From Anabaena cylindrica PCC 7122 (GTDB lineage Bacteria > Cyanobacteriota > Cyanobacteriia > Cyanobacteriales > Nostocaceae), in NCBI RefSeq assembly GCF_000317695.1, contig NC_019771.1, positions 5,570,001-5,634,000 of the forward strand: 64,000 nucleotides of DNA, given 5' to 3'. The number at the start of each line of letters is the position of its first letter. The stretch's first letter is position 1. Positions 8,367 through 17,178 of the stretch are shown here, one piece after another. The notes below the pieces were generated by a model. That model made no database searches, was not told the origin of the DNA, and saw only the letters and a program-made list of their open reading frames with translations. The position numbers were made by a program, and so were the translations under genes.

Positions 8367-9731
8367 ATGGCACTGCCAATTGTTGCAATTATCGGCCGCC
8401 CAAATGTGGGCAAGTCTACCCTGGTTAATCGTCTCGCTGGTGATCAAGCGGCGATTGTCCATGATGAAGCGGGTGTGACACGCGATCGCACTTATCGTCC
8501 AGCATTTTGGAGCGATCGCGAATTTTCAGTAGTAGACACAGGCGGTTTAGTCTTTAACGATGATACCGAATTTCTCCCCTTGATTCGCCAACAGGCATTA
8601 ATGGCGCTCTCAGAAGCCTGTGCAGCGATTTTTGTAGTGGATGGGCAAACAGGCCCAATGCCCGCAGATCAAGAAATTGCTGATTGGTTACGTCAGCAAC
8701 CTGTACCAATTTTCCTGGCTGTCAATAAATGTGAATCACCAGACCAAGGCTTAATTCAAGCGAGTGAATTTTGGGAACTGGGTTTAGGTGAACCTTTCCC
8801 GATTTCGGCAATTCATGGTAGCGGTACTGGGGAAATTCTGGATGAGTTAATTAAGCACGTCCCCGATGTGAAGGATGTCCCCGAAGATAATGTGATTAAA
8901 GTCGCCATTATCGGTCGTCCCAATGTGGGCAAATCCAGCTTATTGAATGCCTTTGTGGGGGAAGAAAGAGCGATCGTTAGCCCCATTTCCGGCACAACTC
9001 GTGATACAATTGATACTGAAATTGAGCGCAATGGGCAGACCTATCGCTTAATTGACACCGCCGGTATTCGCAAAAAGAAACATATAGAATACGGTACGGA
9101 ATTTTTTAGCATTAACCGCGCTTTTAAAGCAATTCGCCGCGCCGATGTGGTTTTATTAGTGTTAGATGCTGAAGATGGAGCCACTGAACAAGACCAGAAA
9201 TTAGCTGGGCGAATTATTGAAGAAGGTCGCGCTTGCATTATCGTAGTTAACAAGTGGGATGCAGTCGAAAAAGACTCTTACACCATCTATGACTACGAAA
9301 AAACCCTAGAAACACGGTTACATTTTACCGAATGGGCAGACATAATTTTTGTCAGTGCCACAACCGGACAACGGGTAGAAAAGATTTTAGAATTGGTGAA
9401 TAAGGCAGCAGAGGCACACAAACGCCGTGTCACCACCTCTGTAGTTAATGAAGTCCTCACAGATGCAATTAGCTGGCATTCTCCACCAACTTCACGGGGC
9501 GGTCGCCAAGGTAAAATATATTATGGTACGCAAGTAAGTAGCCAACCACCAACGTTTGCTTTATTTGTCAACGATGCTCAACGCTTTAATGATAATTATC
9601 GCCGTTACATTGAAAGACAGTTCCGCAAACAATTAGGATTTGATGGTACTCCGATTCGTGTATTTTGGCGGAGTAAGAAAGTCCGGGATGCGGAAATTGG
9701 CAATCTCAATCGAGCAACTCGCGTAAAATAG
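8367..9731 (+). CDS. der: Ribosome biogenesis GTPase Der (EngA)
   Basis: A 454-residue double-GTPase required for 50S subunit assembly. GTPase domain 1 has GRPNVGKST near residue 10, DTGG and NKCE. Domain 2 has GRPNVGKSS near residue 185, DTAGIRKK and NKWD. The C-terminal KH-like domain carries the QVSSQPPTFALFVND segment and ends VFWRSKKVRDAE. Length matches the family. The start ATGGCACTGCC fits other cyanobacterial Der proteins. It is followed by repeats and then ecfT on the same strand. Confidence 0.97.
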   Translation: MALPIVAIIGRPNVGKSTLVNRLAGDQAAIVHDEAGVTRDRTYRPAFWSDREFSVVDTGGLVFNDDTEFLPLIRQQALMALSEACAAIFVVDGQTGPMPADQEIADWLRQQPVPIFLAVNKCESPDQGLIQASEFWELGLGEPFPISAIHGSGTGEILDELIKHVPDVKDVPEDNVIKVAIIGRPNVGKSSLLNAFVGEERAIVSPISGTTRDTIDTEIERNGQTYRLIDTAGIRKKKHIEYGTEFFSINRAFKAIRRADVVLLVLDAEDGATEQDQKLAGRIIEEGRACIIVVNKWDAVEKDSYTIYDYEKTLETRLHFTEWADIIFVSATTGQRVEKILELVNKAAEAHKRRVTTSVVNEVLTDAISWHSPPTSRGGRQGKIYYGTQVSSQPPTFALFVNDAQRFNDNYRRYIERQFRKQLGFDGTPIRVFWRSKKVRDAEIGNLNRATRVK

Positions 9732-9776
9732 TATTCACTGGTCATTGGTGATGAACAAATGACCAATGACCAATAG

Positions 9777-9867
9777 ACATCTGGTGAAAATGATTGTAGT
9801 AGAGACGTTCCGGCGGAACGTCTCTACAAGGGTTTCAATCCACGCACATTTAATTACCACCAGATGT
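9777..9867. repeat. Palindromic interspersed element, ACATCTGGTG family
   Basis: The element is bounded by ACATCTGGTG and CACCAGATGT. It contains a perfect 13-bp hairpin (GTAGAGACGTTCC at 9799-9811, GGAACGTCTCTAC at 9815-9827) and the tail TTAATTACC. It is flanked on both sides by GACCAAT repeats. A related copy lies at 55768-55853, and a fragment of the hairpin part at 10846-10873. It looks like a non-coding MITE-like repeat. Confidence 0.8.
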
Positions 9868-9902
9868 TTAATGACCAATGACCAATGACCAATGACTAAA
9901 GA

Positions 9903-10832
9903 ATGGATTTACTGCGATCGCTCCCCCTTGGACTATACTTAGAACAACCAGAAACTTGGCTACATAGGCTAGATCCGCGAGTCAAGTTAGTTTGGTTGTT
10001 AAGCTTTCTCACCAGCTATGTTGTAGCTAACAACTATTGGCGGGTATTGTTGGTTGCATTATTAATTATTTTTACCTTATTTGCCAAAATTCCGCTGCGA
10101 GTATGGCGGCAACAAATGGGCTGGCTGTTGGTGTTATCATTTATGGTGTTGGTGCTGGGTGCTATCAGTCCCGATGGACTAGCTGTAAATTATCAACCAC
10201 GCTTACCAGCTAATGAACAAGTTTTAACTCAGCCAGCAACTGCTCAGAATAACAAAGTGAGTCTAGAGCCAGTCAGAGATAATAAAGAATATAGCTATGT
10301 ATTATTTCACAAAGGCCCAATTAAAGTAAATCGTCGTTCCTTAAATTTAGCAATTAGTTTGAGTACAATAGTTTTTACCTTAATCTACAGCACTAATTTA
10401 TATTTATTGACAACCGCACCAGAAGAAATCACTTCGGGAATGGAAAGCTTAATGCAACCCTTGCGGAGGTTTAAAATCCCAGTTACAGAACTGATGTTAA
10501 CTCTCACTCTATCTTTGCGGTTTATTCCTTTAGTTTTAGAAGAAGTCCAAAATCTCATTCGTTCTGTGATGACGAGAGCAATTAATTGGAAAAAGCTAGG
10601 ATTAAAAAGAGCAGCTAAAGTTTGGTTAATTGTGATTGAGCGACTTTTAGAAAATCTGCTTTTGCGTGCTGATCAAATGGCAAATGCAATGATGGTCAGG
10701 GGTTTTACTAGTCCAAATGAGCATAGAGTCAAATGGCAAGAATTAAGATTGAAAACAGGTGACTGGTTAGCGATCGCAATTTTAATCGTATTTTGGGGAC
10801 TGAGGATAGCTTTTGGGACAGCAATTTCTTAA
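9903..10832 (+). CDS. EcfT/CbiQ-family transporter transmembrane protein
   Basis: A 309-residue membrane protein of the energy-coupling-factor T family, the scaffold that links substrate-binding S components to ATPases in vitamin or metal uptake. The N-terminal part reads WLHRLDPRVKLVWLLSFL, the usual start of the family after a short tail. Several transmembrane helices occupy residues ~28-75, ~80-100, ~158-180 and the C-terminus. The two Ala-Arg-Gly coupling motifs are represented by MTRAINW and MMVRGFTS. No ATPase or S-component gene is adjacent, so the substrate is unknown. Confidence 0.88.
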   Translation: MDLLRSLPLGLYLEQPETWLHRLDPRVKLVWLLSFLTSYVVANNYWRVLLVALLIIFTLFAKIPLRVWRQQMGWLLVLSFMVLVLGAISPDGLAVNYQPRLPANEQVLTQPATAQNNKVSLEPVRDNKEYSYVLFHKGPIKVNRRSLNLAISLSTIVFTLIYSTNLYLLTTAPEEITSGMESLMQPLRRFKIPVTELMLTLTLSLRFIPLVLEEVQNLIRSVMTRAINWKKLGLKRAAKVWLIVIERLLENLLLRADQMANAMMVRGFTSPNEHRVKWQELRLKTGDWLAIAILIVFWGLRIAFGTAIS

Positions 10833-10845
10833 GTAGGTGGAATAT

Positions 10846-10875
10846 TGTAGAGACGTTCCATGAAACGTCTCCACA
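10846..10875. repeat. Partial GTAGAGACGTT hairpin between convergent genes
   Basis: An imperfect hairpin (GTAGAGACGTT...AACGTCTCCAC) lies between the ends of ecfT and cysK. The downstream GGGCATTCAAGCCATGCATATTTAA portion resembles the tail of the element at 9777-9867. It may act as a terminator. Confidence 0.55.
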
Positions 10876-10896
10876 GGGCATTCAAGCCATGCATAT

Positions 10897-11838
10897 TTAA
10901 TTTTTTAGTTCTTGAAACATCGCCGTACTCAAGTAACGTTCACCAAAAGAAGGCTGAATCATGACAATTAACTTACCTGCATTTTCTGGGCGTTGGCCTA
11001 CTTGAATAGCCGCACACAAAGCCGCACCAGATGATATCCCTGATAATAAACCTTCTTCTTTAGCTAATCTTCTACCATAAGACATCGCTTGGTCATCACT
11101 AACCCGAATCACCTCATCAATCAATTCTTGACGCAATACATCTGGGACAAATCCCGCACCAATCCCTTGAATTTTATGGGGGCCGGGTTCACCTCCAGAA
11201 AGAATGGGACTGTTGCTAGGTTCAACCGCAATTACTTGAAAACTTGGTTTGCGTTGTTTAAGTATCTCTGCAATACCAGTAATCGTTCCCCCAGTTCCTA
11301 CCCCAGCAATTAATACATCTGCTTCCCCATCAGTATCAGCCCAAATTTCCTCAGCTGTCGTTTCTCGGTGAACTTTGGGGTTAGCTGGATTGCAAAATTG
11401 TTGCAGCATAAAGGTATCGGGAGTATTAGCCACAATTTCCTCAGCTTTGCTAATTGCCCCCCGCATTCCTTGGGGGCCTGGTGTCAACTCCAAAGTTGCA
11501 CCATAAGCACGCAACATTGAGCGTCTTTCTTGGCTCATGGTTTCTGGCATTGTTAAAATCAATTTGTAACCACGAGCCGCAGCTACCATTGCTAAAGCTA
11601 TTCCTGTGTTCCCTGAAGTTGGTTCAACTAAAACAGTTTTTCCTGGGGTAATTAAACCATCTGCTTCGGCTGAAAGTACCATACTCAACCCAATGCGGTC
11701 TTTGACTGAAGCTGCTGGGTTCATGCTTTCTAGTTTGACAACTATTCTGGCAACTACTCCCTCCGCTTGAGGAATTTTGTTCAGCTGAATTAAGGGGGTT
11801 TTGCCAATAAGTTCTGTTACGTCTTTAGCAATTCGCAT
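10897..11838 (-). CDS. cysK: Cysteine synthase A (O-acetylserine sulfhydrylase)
   Basis: A 313-residue PLP enzyme that makes cysteine from O-acetylserine and sulfide. The PLP lysine lies in NPAASVKDRIG near residue 45, the substrate-binding loop in EPTSGNTGIALA near 72, the phosphate-binding glycine loop in GVGTGGTITG near 180, and the serine contacting the PLP pyridine nitrogen in GISSGAA near 267. Length fits CysK. It lies convergent to ecfT and has a very long upstream spacer, so it probably has its own promoter there. A second PLP-family role is unlikely given full motif agreement. Confidence 0.95.
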   Translation of the reverse strand: MRIAKDVTELIGKTPLIQLNKIPQAEGVVARIVVKLESMNPAASVKDRIGLSMVLSAEADGLITPGKTVLVEPTSGNTGIALAMVAAARGYKLILTMPETMSQERRSMLRAYGATLELTPGPQGMRGAISKAEEIVANTPDTFMLQQFCNPANPKVHRETTAEEIWADTDGEADVLIAGVGTGGTITGIAEILKQRKPSFQVIAVEPSNSPILSGGEPGPHKIQGIGAGFVPDVLRQELIDEVIRVSDDQAMSYGRRLAKEEGLLSGISSGAALCAAIQVGQRPENAGKLIVMIQPSFGERYLSTAMFQELKN

Positions 11839-12470
11839 TTATTAACTCCTAATATTCTAAATATTACTTTTCCGTCCCTACTTATAATAATATGTTTTTA
11901 CTCATTTAATTTGTAGTTACGTAACAGTTAGTTAATTAGATATTGTTTTTGCCAGAAATCTTTATAATGACTGGGTTTTGAGTAAATAGCATAATGGTAC
12001 ACAGCGCTAGAAGACTGATAATTTGCTACTAAACTTGTATCAATTATTTTGAGTTCAGGTGTAATTTTTCAGGTTATAAAAGTCAGAAGAATTTAGTGAT
12101 GTCAAGATGAGATCATAGAATTTAAGAATTTTAATTGTTTTTTTGAGTTGTTTAGTTTATTTTTAATTCAGGTCTACTTTGTCATGAGATATTGTCATTT
12201 GAGTACAAGTTTTGAGGGACAATAATCACCATTAAATATCCTCAAACATCAGCTAATAAAGCATTAAGTTGAGTACAAAAATCCCCGTCCCCCAGTGGAT
12301 AAATGCTAGTACCTCCTCTTGAAAACACTAGCACCTCTACCCCAAATAATTTTTTAAAGTCTTACTGGATCAGTTTTATAAGCTTTGAGTACTATGTTAA
12401 TGATTTTAATAATCTTAATTCGGCTGGGGTAAACTGTGTTGAAGAGAGGTGACTGCTATAAACGTTAGTA

Positions 12471-12588
12471 GGATTTACGCAGAGATTCCCCTCTACCCCC
12501 CGAAATTCCTAGATGAAAGTCTAGAGAACTAGGGGGGACTTCTTAACCCTAGTTTGATAGAAATCTCTATTCAAAAGCGGTTAAATCC
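12471..12588. repeat. Imperfect inverted repeat with CCCCCC/GGGGGG core
   Basis: Outer arms (GGATTTACGCAGAGATT near 12471, and AATCTCT...TTAAATCC ending at 12588) are complementary with gaps. An inner pair brings CCCCCC (about 12495) opposite GGGGGG (about 12533). It probably folds as a long hairpin and looks like an interspersed element. Confidence 0.6.
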
Positions 12589-12903
12589 TGTCAGTATTAG
12601 TCAATACTAAATGGAGTGTATTTGGGATTTTAAAATTTTCACTTGCTTAGTAATAATTTATGAGTATTTTGCACAAATAGTGGTGATTCATAAATCTGCC
12701 AAGTTTAGATTTAAAGTTTTAGATTCACAGATAATTTTTAAATTATTTGAGATGCTTTTAAATAATTGGGTGTCATCTACTAAATGTAAGGATTCAGGAT
12801 ACAGAATATTTGATAGAGCAAGGAAAAAGAAACAGTCAGAGGGAAAAATTTTCTTCTTCCTTCTTTGTTCCTCCTGACTCCTGAATTCTTACTACTAAAT
12901 GTA

Positions 12904-13007
12904 TATAGCAATTCCCAAGCTCATGAAATACACCCCACCCGCGCTGTCGCGAAGGGGAGGGTTGCGGAGGGGTAATTTTGTATCTAACTAGAGTGGGAAA
13001 GGCTATA
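12904..13007 (-). repeat. 119-bp interspersed element, copy 1 (deleted form)
   Basis: The element begins TATAGCAATTCCCAA and ends AGGCTATA. It is the reverse orientation of copies at 16166-16284 and 55979-56097, but about 15 bp shorter because the middle hairpin half (near GTCGCGAAGGGGAGGG) is deleted. Six-base terminal inverted repeats TATAGC/GCTATA delimit it. Confidence 0.85.
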
Positions 13008-13122
13008 TTTAGAATCTAATACTTGATGCTTGTTTGAGAATTGGCAAAAGGAAGGTGCAGCAATAAACCATAAACTATATTTTCTTACTGGGTGAATAGC
13101 TACCTAGCAAGGGAGAGTGAAG

Positions 13123-13551
13123 ATGAAATTAAAAATTTTAAATGTGCTAACAGTAGGTTTGGTTACTTTAGCTGTTCTTTCTCCAGGGATAATCGTCTTT
13201 AATTTAATTTGGGAACGACATATAGAGTTAGTTAAGACACAGAATTTATCTTGTCAAGTCACCAATATTAATAAAGGTTCTGAACCTACATTTCCCCAGC
13301 CAGAGAGCATAAATACTCCCCACTCTCCAGCTAACAAAAAATTATCCAAACATAATTTTTTTGTGCAACTGCAAATTCTAGTGGAACAGTATAAAATCGC
13401 TACAATTTTGCAATGGTTGGTTTTGGTTACACCTATTTGCATTGGCTTAGGCATTATTGTTTATGACAGGTATCTTGTCTATCGTACTGCTGTTTTAAAA
13501 GCGCAAGTCGAAATGTTAGAAAGACTTTGGCAACAGAGTATTGAGCAATAA
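13123..13551 (+). CDS. Hypothetical membrane protein, 142 aa
   Basis: I start at ATG 13123, which has GGGAG eight bases upstream; a GTG two codons earlier is possible. The protein has an N-terminal hydrophobic segment (VLTVGLVTLAVLSPGIIVF), a polar loop with a Pro/Ser-rich stretch, and a second transmembrane helix (WLVLVTPICIGLGIIVYD) followed by a helical tail. I recognise no family. It opens a run of small co-directional genes. Confidence 0.6.
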   Translation: MKLKILNVLTVGLVTLAVLSPGIIVFNLIWERHIELVKTQNLSCQVTNINKGSEPTFPQPESINTPHSPANKKLSKHNFFVQLQILVEQYKIATILQWLVLVTPICIGLGIIVYDRYLVYRTAVLKAQVEMLERLWQQSIEQ

Positions 13552-13587
13552 TTTTCAGTTTTCTCATCCACTATCAACTAAATTATC

Positions 13588-13851
13588 ATGACAGACGAAC
13601 GCCAAACACAGTATTTTAATTTGATTGATGAACTGTTGCAATGTCCTAATGGCCAGGAACCAGAAATTTTAGAATCTCAGCCGGAATTGGTTGATTCTGG
13701 GTTGGTACATTCAATGCTACAAGTAGCTACTATGTTTGCCCATGAAGGAAATCAAGATGGCGCTCAATTTTTGTTTTTTGTAGCAAAAGAGTTGGCTAAA
13801 CAATTGGGTTTATATCCTGAAGTTTCCACTGAGGTTGCACATCAGGAGTGA
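13588..13851 (+). CDS. Standalone CHAT-associated N-terminal-like module, 87 aa
   Basis: An 87-residue protein of the pattern FNLIDELLQCPNG.EPEIL, LVDSGLVHSMLQVA and AQFLFFVAKELAKQLG. I know this as the N-terminal helical module of many cyanobacterial TPR/CHAT-type proteins (LL.CP.GEE..IL....L.D.GL). Here it stands alone without TPR or peptidase parts. The next gene begins five bases after its stop-overlapping ribosome site, so the two are coupled. The role is unknown; it may be an adaptor in signalling complexes. Confidence 0.65.
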   Translation: MTDERQTQYFNLIDELLQCPNGQEPEILESQPELVDSGLVHSMLQVATMFAHEGNQDGAQFLFFVAKELAKQLGLYPEVSTEVAHQE

Positions 13852-13853
13852 CA

Positions 13854-14165
13854 ATGTTATTGACTTCAACTGATGCTGGACAAATAGCGTTAGAGTTTAT
13901 CTTGGCAGATTGGAACATCTCAGAAAATTACCGAGATTGGTTTACTATCTTTAACTCGCGGTTAACGGGTGAGTTTTGGTATATTGTAGAATTGGGTGTT
14001 GAAGGTTTTCCTGATAAGTGGTTTATCCAAGTTTATGATACAGGAACTTGTGACCCCAATTATACATTTAGTTCTCCTATTTCTGGTTCTGAGGGCTATC
14101 TGGATTTAAAGAATATTCCAGATATTATAGCTGATGTTTTAGTCGCTGAACGAAATTCTCGCTAG
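13854..14165 (+). CDS. Hypothetical protein, 103 aa
   Basis: I place the start at ATG 13854, with GGAG at 13845-13848 overlapping the previous stop; GTG at 13848 would overlap that stop by GTGA. The product is acidic and aromatic-rich (FILADWNISENYRDWF, GEFWYIVELGVEGFPDKWFI) and looks like a compact soluble alpha/beta protein. No family recognised. Tight spacing to the upstream 87-residue gene suggests they work together. A strong terminator follows. Confidence 0.6.
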   Translation: MLLTSTDAGQIALEFILADWNISENYRDWFTIFNSRLTGEFWYIVELGVEGFPDKWFIQVYDTGTCDPNYTFSSPISGSEGYLDLKNIPDIIADVLVAERNSR

Positions 14166-14232
14166 GTAAAGTTCAAAATTTATTTTTGCTATTTCCAAAT
14201 TTTGAATTCATTATATATGGTCATTATACAGA

Positions 14233-14266
14233 AGTGGTACTTTTATAAAAGTATCACTCTTTTTTT
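14233..14266 (+). terminator. Intrinsic terminator
   Basis: A stem of about 11 bp (AGTGGTACTTT paired with AAAGTATCACT, one G-T pair) is followed by seven T residues. It ends the 13.1-14.2 kb transcript. Confidence 0.85.
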
Positions 14267-14332
14267 GGGAAAATTTTTCAAAAAATCGATTTAAATTGGT
14301 GTTTTGTCATGCTTAATTGACAAATTTATGTT

Positions 14333-14710
14333 ATGCTAAATGGTAGTGATGGACGCTACAGAAATATCAGTCAAATGATTGCTGAAGATATCCTAGCTAA
14401 AGAATTCACAAGAGTCGTTAACCATTATTACCCTAATACTGGGGAACTACTGGAAAAGTGTCATGTAAAAGTGATTACCTGCTTCTGGGGACGACCGGCT
14501 AAACGCTTTCAATATATAGGGATTTATTGTTCTGAAGACCTGATGCCCTATGTAAAAGCGCAAAAAGAAATACTCAGAGAAATAGCAGGAAATATGGGAC
14601 TAATTCAGGTGGTTTGCATGAATGCGAAGCGATTACTGCGCGACCCCATGTCAAAACTTAAACAATCTGAACCGCGTTTATGGTTGGAGTTGCATTTAGT
14701 GGCTGCTTAG
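14333..14710 (+). CDS. Hypothetical protein, 125 aa
   Basis: A 125-residue protein that I do not recognise. It has the segments HVKVITCFWGRPAKRFQYIG, then LMPYVKAQKEILREIAGNMG and a final WLELHLVA. It may be a small alpha/beta protein and has three cysteines without a metal-binding arrangement. It precedes the luciferase-like gene by 13 bp and is probably in the same operon. Confidence 0.6.
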   Translation: MLNGSDGRYRNISQMIAEDILAKEFTRVVNHYYPNTGELLEKCHVKVITCFWGRPAKRFQYIGIYCSEDLMPYVKAQKEILREIAGNMGLIQVVCMNAKRLLRDPMSKLKQSEPRLWLELHLVAA

Positions 14711-14723
14711 AATATCGTCAAAA

Positions 14724-15725
14724 ATGAAAACAGGACTTTTCTGCAATTACGAAAATCATCACCAAGATGCCCGTCGCGCCATCTTTGAGCAAGTTTTACT
14801 GGTGAAACAGGCGGAAAATTTGGATTTTGAAGAAGCCTGGGTGAGTGAACATCATTTTAATGAATCGAATCTCAGCCCGTCACTTTTGCTGTTAATGGCA
14901 CATTTGGCGGGTATTACGTCAACTATTCGCTTAGGGACGGGGGCAGTATTATTGCCGTTTCATGACCCCATTAGGGTGGCTGAGGATATTGCTACTTTGG
15001 ATAATCTTTGTAGTGGTAGATTGGCTTTTGGAGTGGCTAAAGGTGGCCCTTTCCCTGAACAGAATAAGCATTTTGGGGTGTTGATGTCGGAATCCCGTGT
15101 GAGGATGGTGGAAGCGATCGCACTCATTCAAAAGCTATTATATGAAACTGACGTATCATTTAATGGACAATTCTATCAGTGCGATCGCTTGACGGTCTAT
15201 CCCCAGCCGCTACAAAAACCAATTCCCGTCTATATTGCCAGTGGTGATGATGATACGATTGAATATGCTGCTCAAAATTCCTTCGGTTTAATGGGAGGGC
15301 CGCCCTTTTCCCTGACAAGATTGAAGAATACAGTCAGCAAATATCGGCAATTAAATTCCAGTGGTGCAGATAAATTGCTGTTAGCACGGTTCTTTTTTGT
15401 TGCTAAAACCACCGATGAAGCGGTGAGTGAAGCCTTACCTTTCATCCGCAAATTTAGCCAAAAAATGACAGCTAATTCCACTCAAGTAATGCAGAATAGT
15501 CCCCAGCCACAGAAACCATTTGATCGGACAAATATCTGTTTTGAGGAAGATTATTTGCTCGAAAATTCGATTATTGGCGATGTCGAAACCTGTCGCGACC
15601 GAATCAAGAAATTTCAAGATGAATTAAATCTCGGCACACTAGCGCTCAAACCCTCATCATTGTCTCTGCAAAAAAATCGAGAGAGTATGCAGCGCTACAA
15701 TCAAGAGGTGCGAAATTATGTCTAA
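14724..15725 (+). CDS. Luciferase-like flavin-dependent monooxygenase
   Basis: A 333-residue TIM-barrel enzyme of the bacterial luciferase (LLM) family, which uses reduced FMN or F420 to oxidise organic substrates. Diagnostic segments are EEAWVSEHHFNESNLSPS (residues ~37-54), RLGTGAVLLPFHDPIRVAED, LDNLCSGRLAFGVAKGG and VYIASGDDDTIEYAA. The EHHF and DPIRVAED patterns are typical of LLM class oxidoreductases. The substrate is unknown. The last eight bases overlap the start of the next gene, so they are translationally coupled. Confidence 0.9.
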   Translation: MKTGLFCNYENHHQDARRAIFEQVLLVKQAENLDFEEAWVSEHHFNESNLSPSLLLLMAHLAGITSTIRLGTGAVLLPFHDPIRVAEDIATLDNLCSGRLAFGVAKGGPFPEQNKHFGVLMSESRVRMVEAIALIQKLLYETDVSFNGQFYQCDRLTVYPQPLQKPIPVYIASGDDDTIEYAAQNSFGLMGGPPFSLTRLKNTVSKYRQLNSSGADKLLLARFFFVAKTTDEAVSEALPFIRKFSQKMTANSTQVMQNSPQPQKPFDRTNICFEEDYLLENSIIGDVETCRDRIKKFQDELNLGTLALKPSSLSLQKNRESMQRYNQEVRNYV

Positions 15726-16089
15726 ACTTCCCCTGCTTCCTCCTGACGATTTACCTCCTCTGGAGGTGACTAAACAGGATGGAATGCTACATTTAGAATT
15801 TGAACAATCTATTGGGAGGTGTTTCTATCACGCGTGCGATCGCATCACCCAAGTTCTATTATCTAACTGTCAGTGGTATATGACAACTAATACCACCACC
15901 CTCATGCTGATCATTGACTGCCCAGATATAGTATCTTACTGGCATATAGTCAGCAATATTCCCCAATTGGGTAATAGATTAGAACGGTTTACCAAGGACG
16001 CAAAAATTCGAGTTTATCCACCCTTTGGGAAAGGTAAACCCTTTGAAATTCCCATCAATGAAATTTCGGCTTATCGAGACTGGTTGTAG
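15718..16089 (+). CDS. Hypothetical cyanobacterial protein, 123 aa
   Basis: It starts inside the end of the luciferase-like gene (ATGTCTAA overlap). The protein begins MSKLPLLPPDDLPPLEV and has DCPDIVSYWHIVSNIPQLGN and FEIPINEISAYRDWL. No known domain is evident and there is no membrane segment. Coupling suggests a partner or subunit for the oxidoreductase. A strong terminator follows the stop. Confidence 0.65.
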   Translation: MSKLPLLPPDDLPPLEVTKQDGMLHLEFEQSIGRCFYHACDRITQVLLSNCQWYMTTNTTTLMLIIDCPDIVSYWHIVSNIPQLGNRLERFTKDAKIRVYPPFGKGKPFEIPINEISAYRDWL

Positions 16090-16108
16090 ATTTTAATTTC
16101 TATTTCGC

Positions 16109-16146
16109 GCAAAGGTGCAAACAAAACTGTGTGCCTTTGCTTTTTT
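16109..16146 (+). terminator. Intrinsic terminator
   Basis: GCAAAGG (16109-16115) pairs with CCTTTGC (16134-16140), followed by six T residues. It ends the operon at 14.3-16.1 kb. Confidence 0.85.
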
Positions 16147-16165
16147 GTATAAGGTTATAATGAAA

Positions 16166-16284
16166 TATAGCCTTTCTCACTCTAGTTAGATACAAAATTA
16201 CCCCTCCCCAACCCTCCCCTTGGTAAGGGGAGGGTGCGCGACAGCGCGGGTGGGGTGTATTTCATGAGATTGGGAATTGCTATA
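16166..16284 (+). repeat. 119-bp interspersed element, copy 2
   Basis: Bounded by TATAGC and GCTATA. Inside, CCCTCCCC/GGGGAGGG arms form a G/C-rich hairpin, followed by GCGCGACAGCGCGGGTGGGG. It matches the copy at 55979-56097 in length and almost every base. Its right end lies 22 bp before the methyltransferase start at 16306, and its sequence keeps that reading frame open upstream. Confidence 0.9.
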
Positions 16285-16305
16285 AAGACCAATAAATTAG
16301 AAACG

Positions 16306-16917
16306 ATGAATAACATTATAAATAACAAAAAACAACTTTTTGACCGTTGGGCATCAAGTTACGATTGGACTTTTCCCTCTTTTATTTATCAAGCTATTCA
16401 TAAAAGATTGCTTTCAAAAGTCGAATTACCAGCAAAAGCAAATGTACTTGATTTAGGTTGTGGAACTGGAAGACTACTAGATAAATTAGCAAGTCAATTT
16501 TCTGAATTGCGGGGGACAGGATTAGATTTATCTCCCCAAATGTTGCGGGTAGCTAGACAAAATAATCGTCATCGTCCCCGGTTAATTTATCTGGAAGGTA
16601 ATGCGGAATCACTACCCTTTGCTGAAGATCAATTTGATGCCGTTTTTAGTACTATCAGTTTCTTGCATTATCCGCAACCAGAACAAGTTTTAAGTGAAAT
16701 AACGCGGGTACTTTCTCCTGGTGGACGTTTTTATTTAGTTGATATAACTGCTCAGAATAATTCAGCATTTCAATTAATGGCTAATTCTCCGGCTGGAATT
16801 AAATTCTACAGTCAAGAACAGCGTGAAAAAATAGGTTCTGGTGCTGGACTTTTGTGTTTAGGTCACTACTATTTATTAGGGCCAGTTTTGTTGACTATTT
16901 TCGCTAAACCAGTATGA
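16306..16917 (+). CDS. Class I SAM-dependent methyltransferase
   Basis: A 203-residue Rossmann-fold methyltransferase of the UbiE/Methyltransf_11 type. The SAM-binding glycine motif is VLDLGCGTGRLLD near residue 46, followed by GTGLDLSPQMLRVAR, GNAESLPFAEDQFDAVFS and LSPGGRFYLVDI. I choose the ATG at 16306 (MNNIINNKKQLFDRWA) because the longer frame runs back into the interspersed element. FDRWASSYDW is the usual N-terminus of the family. The substrate is unknown. Confidence 0.85.
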   Translation: MNNIINNKKQLFDRWASSYDWTFPSFIYQAIHKRLLSKVELPAKANVLDLGCGTGRLLDKLASQFSELRGTGLDLSPQMLRVARQNNRHRPRLIYLEGNAESLPFAEDQFDAVFSTISFLHYPQPEQVLSEITRVLSPGGRFYLVDITAQNNSAFQLMANSPAGIKFYSQEQREKIGSGAGLLCLGHYYLLGPVLLTIFAKPV

Positions 16918-17178
16918 AGTTAATGGAATTGGGGTTAGGAAAATATTCGATTAAAATTATAAACTTGCAGAAAAATAGAGATTCTCCCTTCCTCTGCATT
17001 CCAGTCAAAATGACAAACTATACCCATATTCTGGTTTTCAAACATTCTCTAATGAATGAAACGGAATAATGTACAAGTTTTTGGAGTGTGATCGCAATTT
17101 AGCTTTAGTCTTGATGCTTTAAATGCCACAATTAACGATACAGCCCCTGATACTCCCTTACAACTCAAAGAATACTGA

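Larger units (their letters stand above)
11839..13122. other. Long non-coding spacer with repeats
   Basis: About 1.28 kb with no convincing gene. It contains the upstream region of cysK, an imperfect inverted repeat at 12471-12588 and a copy of the 119-bp interspersed element at 12904-13007. A small open frame at 12611-12877 is AT-rich, has no family features and ends inside a low-complexity TTCTTCC stretch, so I do not call it. Unannotated small RNA genes cannot be excluded. Confidence 0.5.

Noticed and set aside
12611..12877. 88-codon open frame in the long spacer
   Set aside because: AT-rich composition, no ribosome site or family features, and it ends in a low-complexity stretch.
16234..16305. 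Longer start of the methyltransferase inside the 119-bp element
   Set aside because: The added residues come from the repeat and do not match the family.
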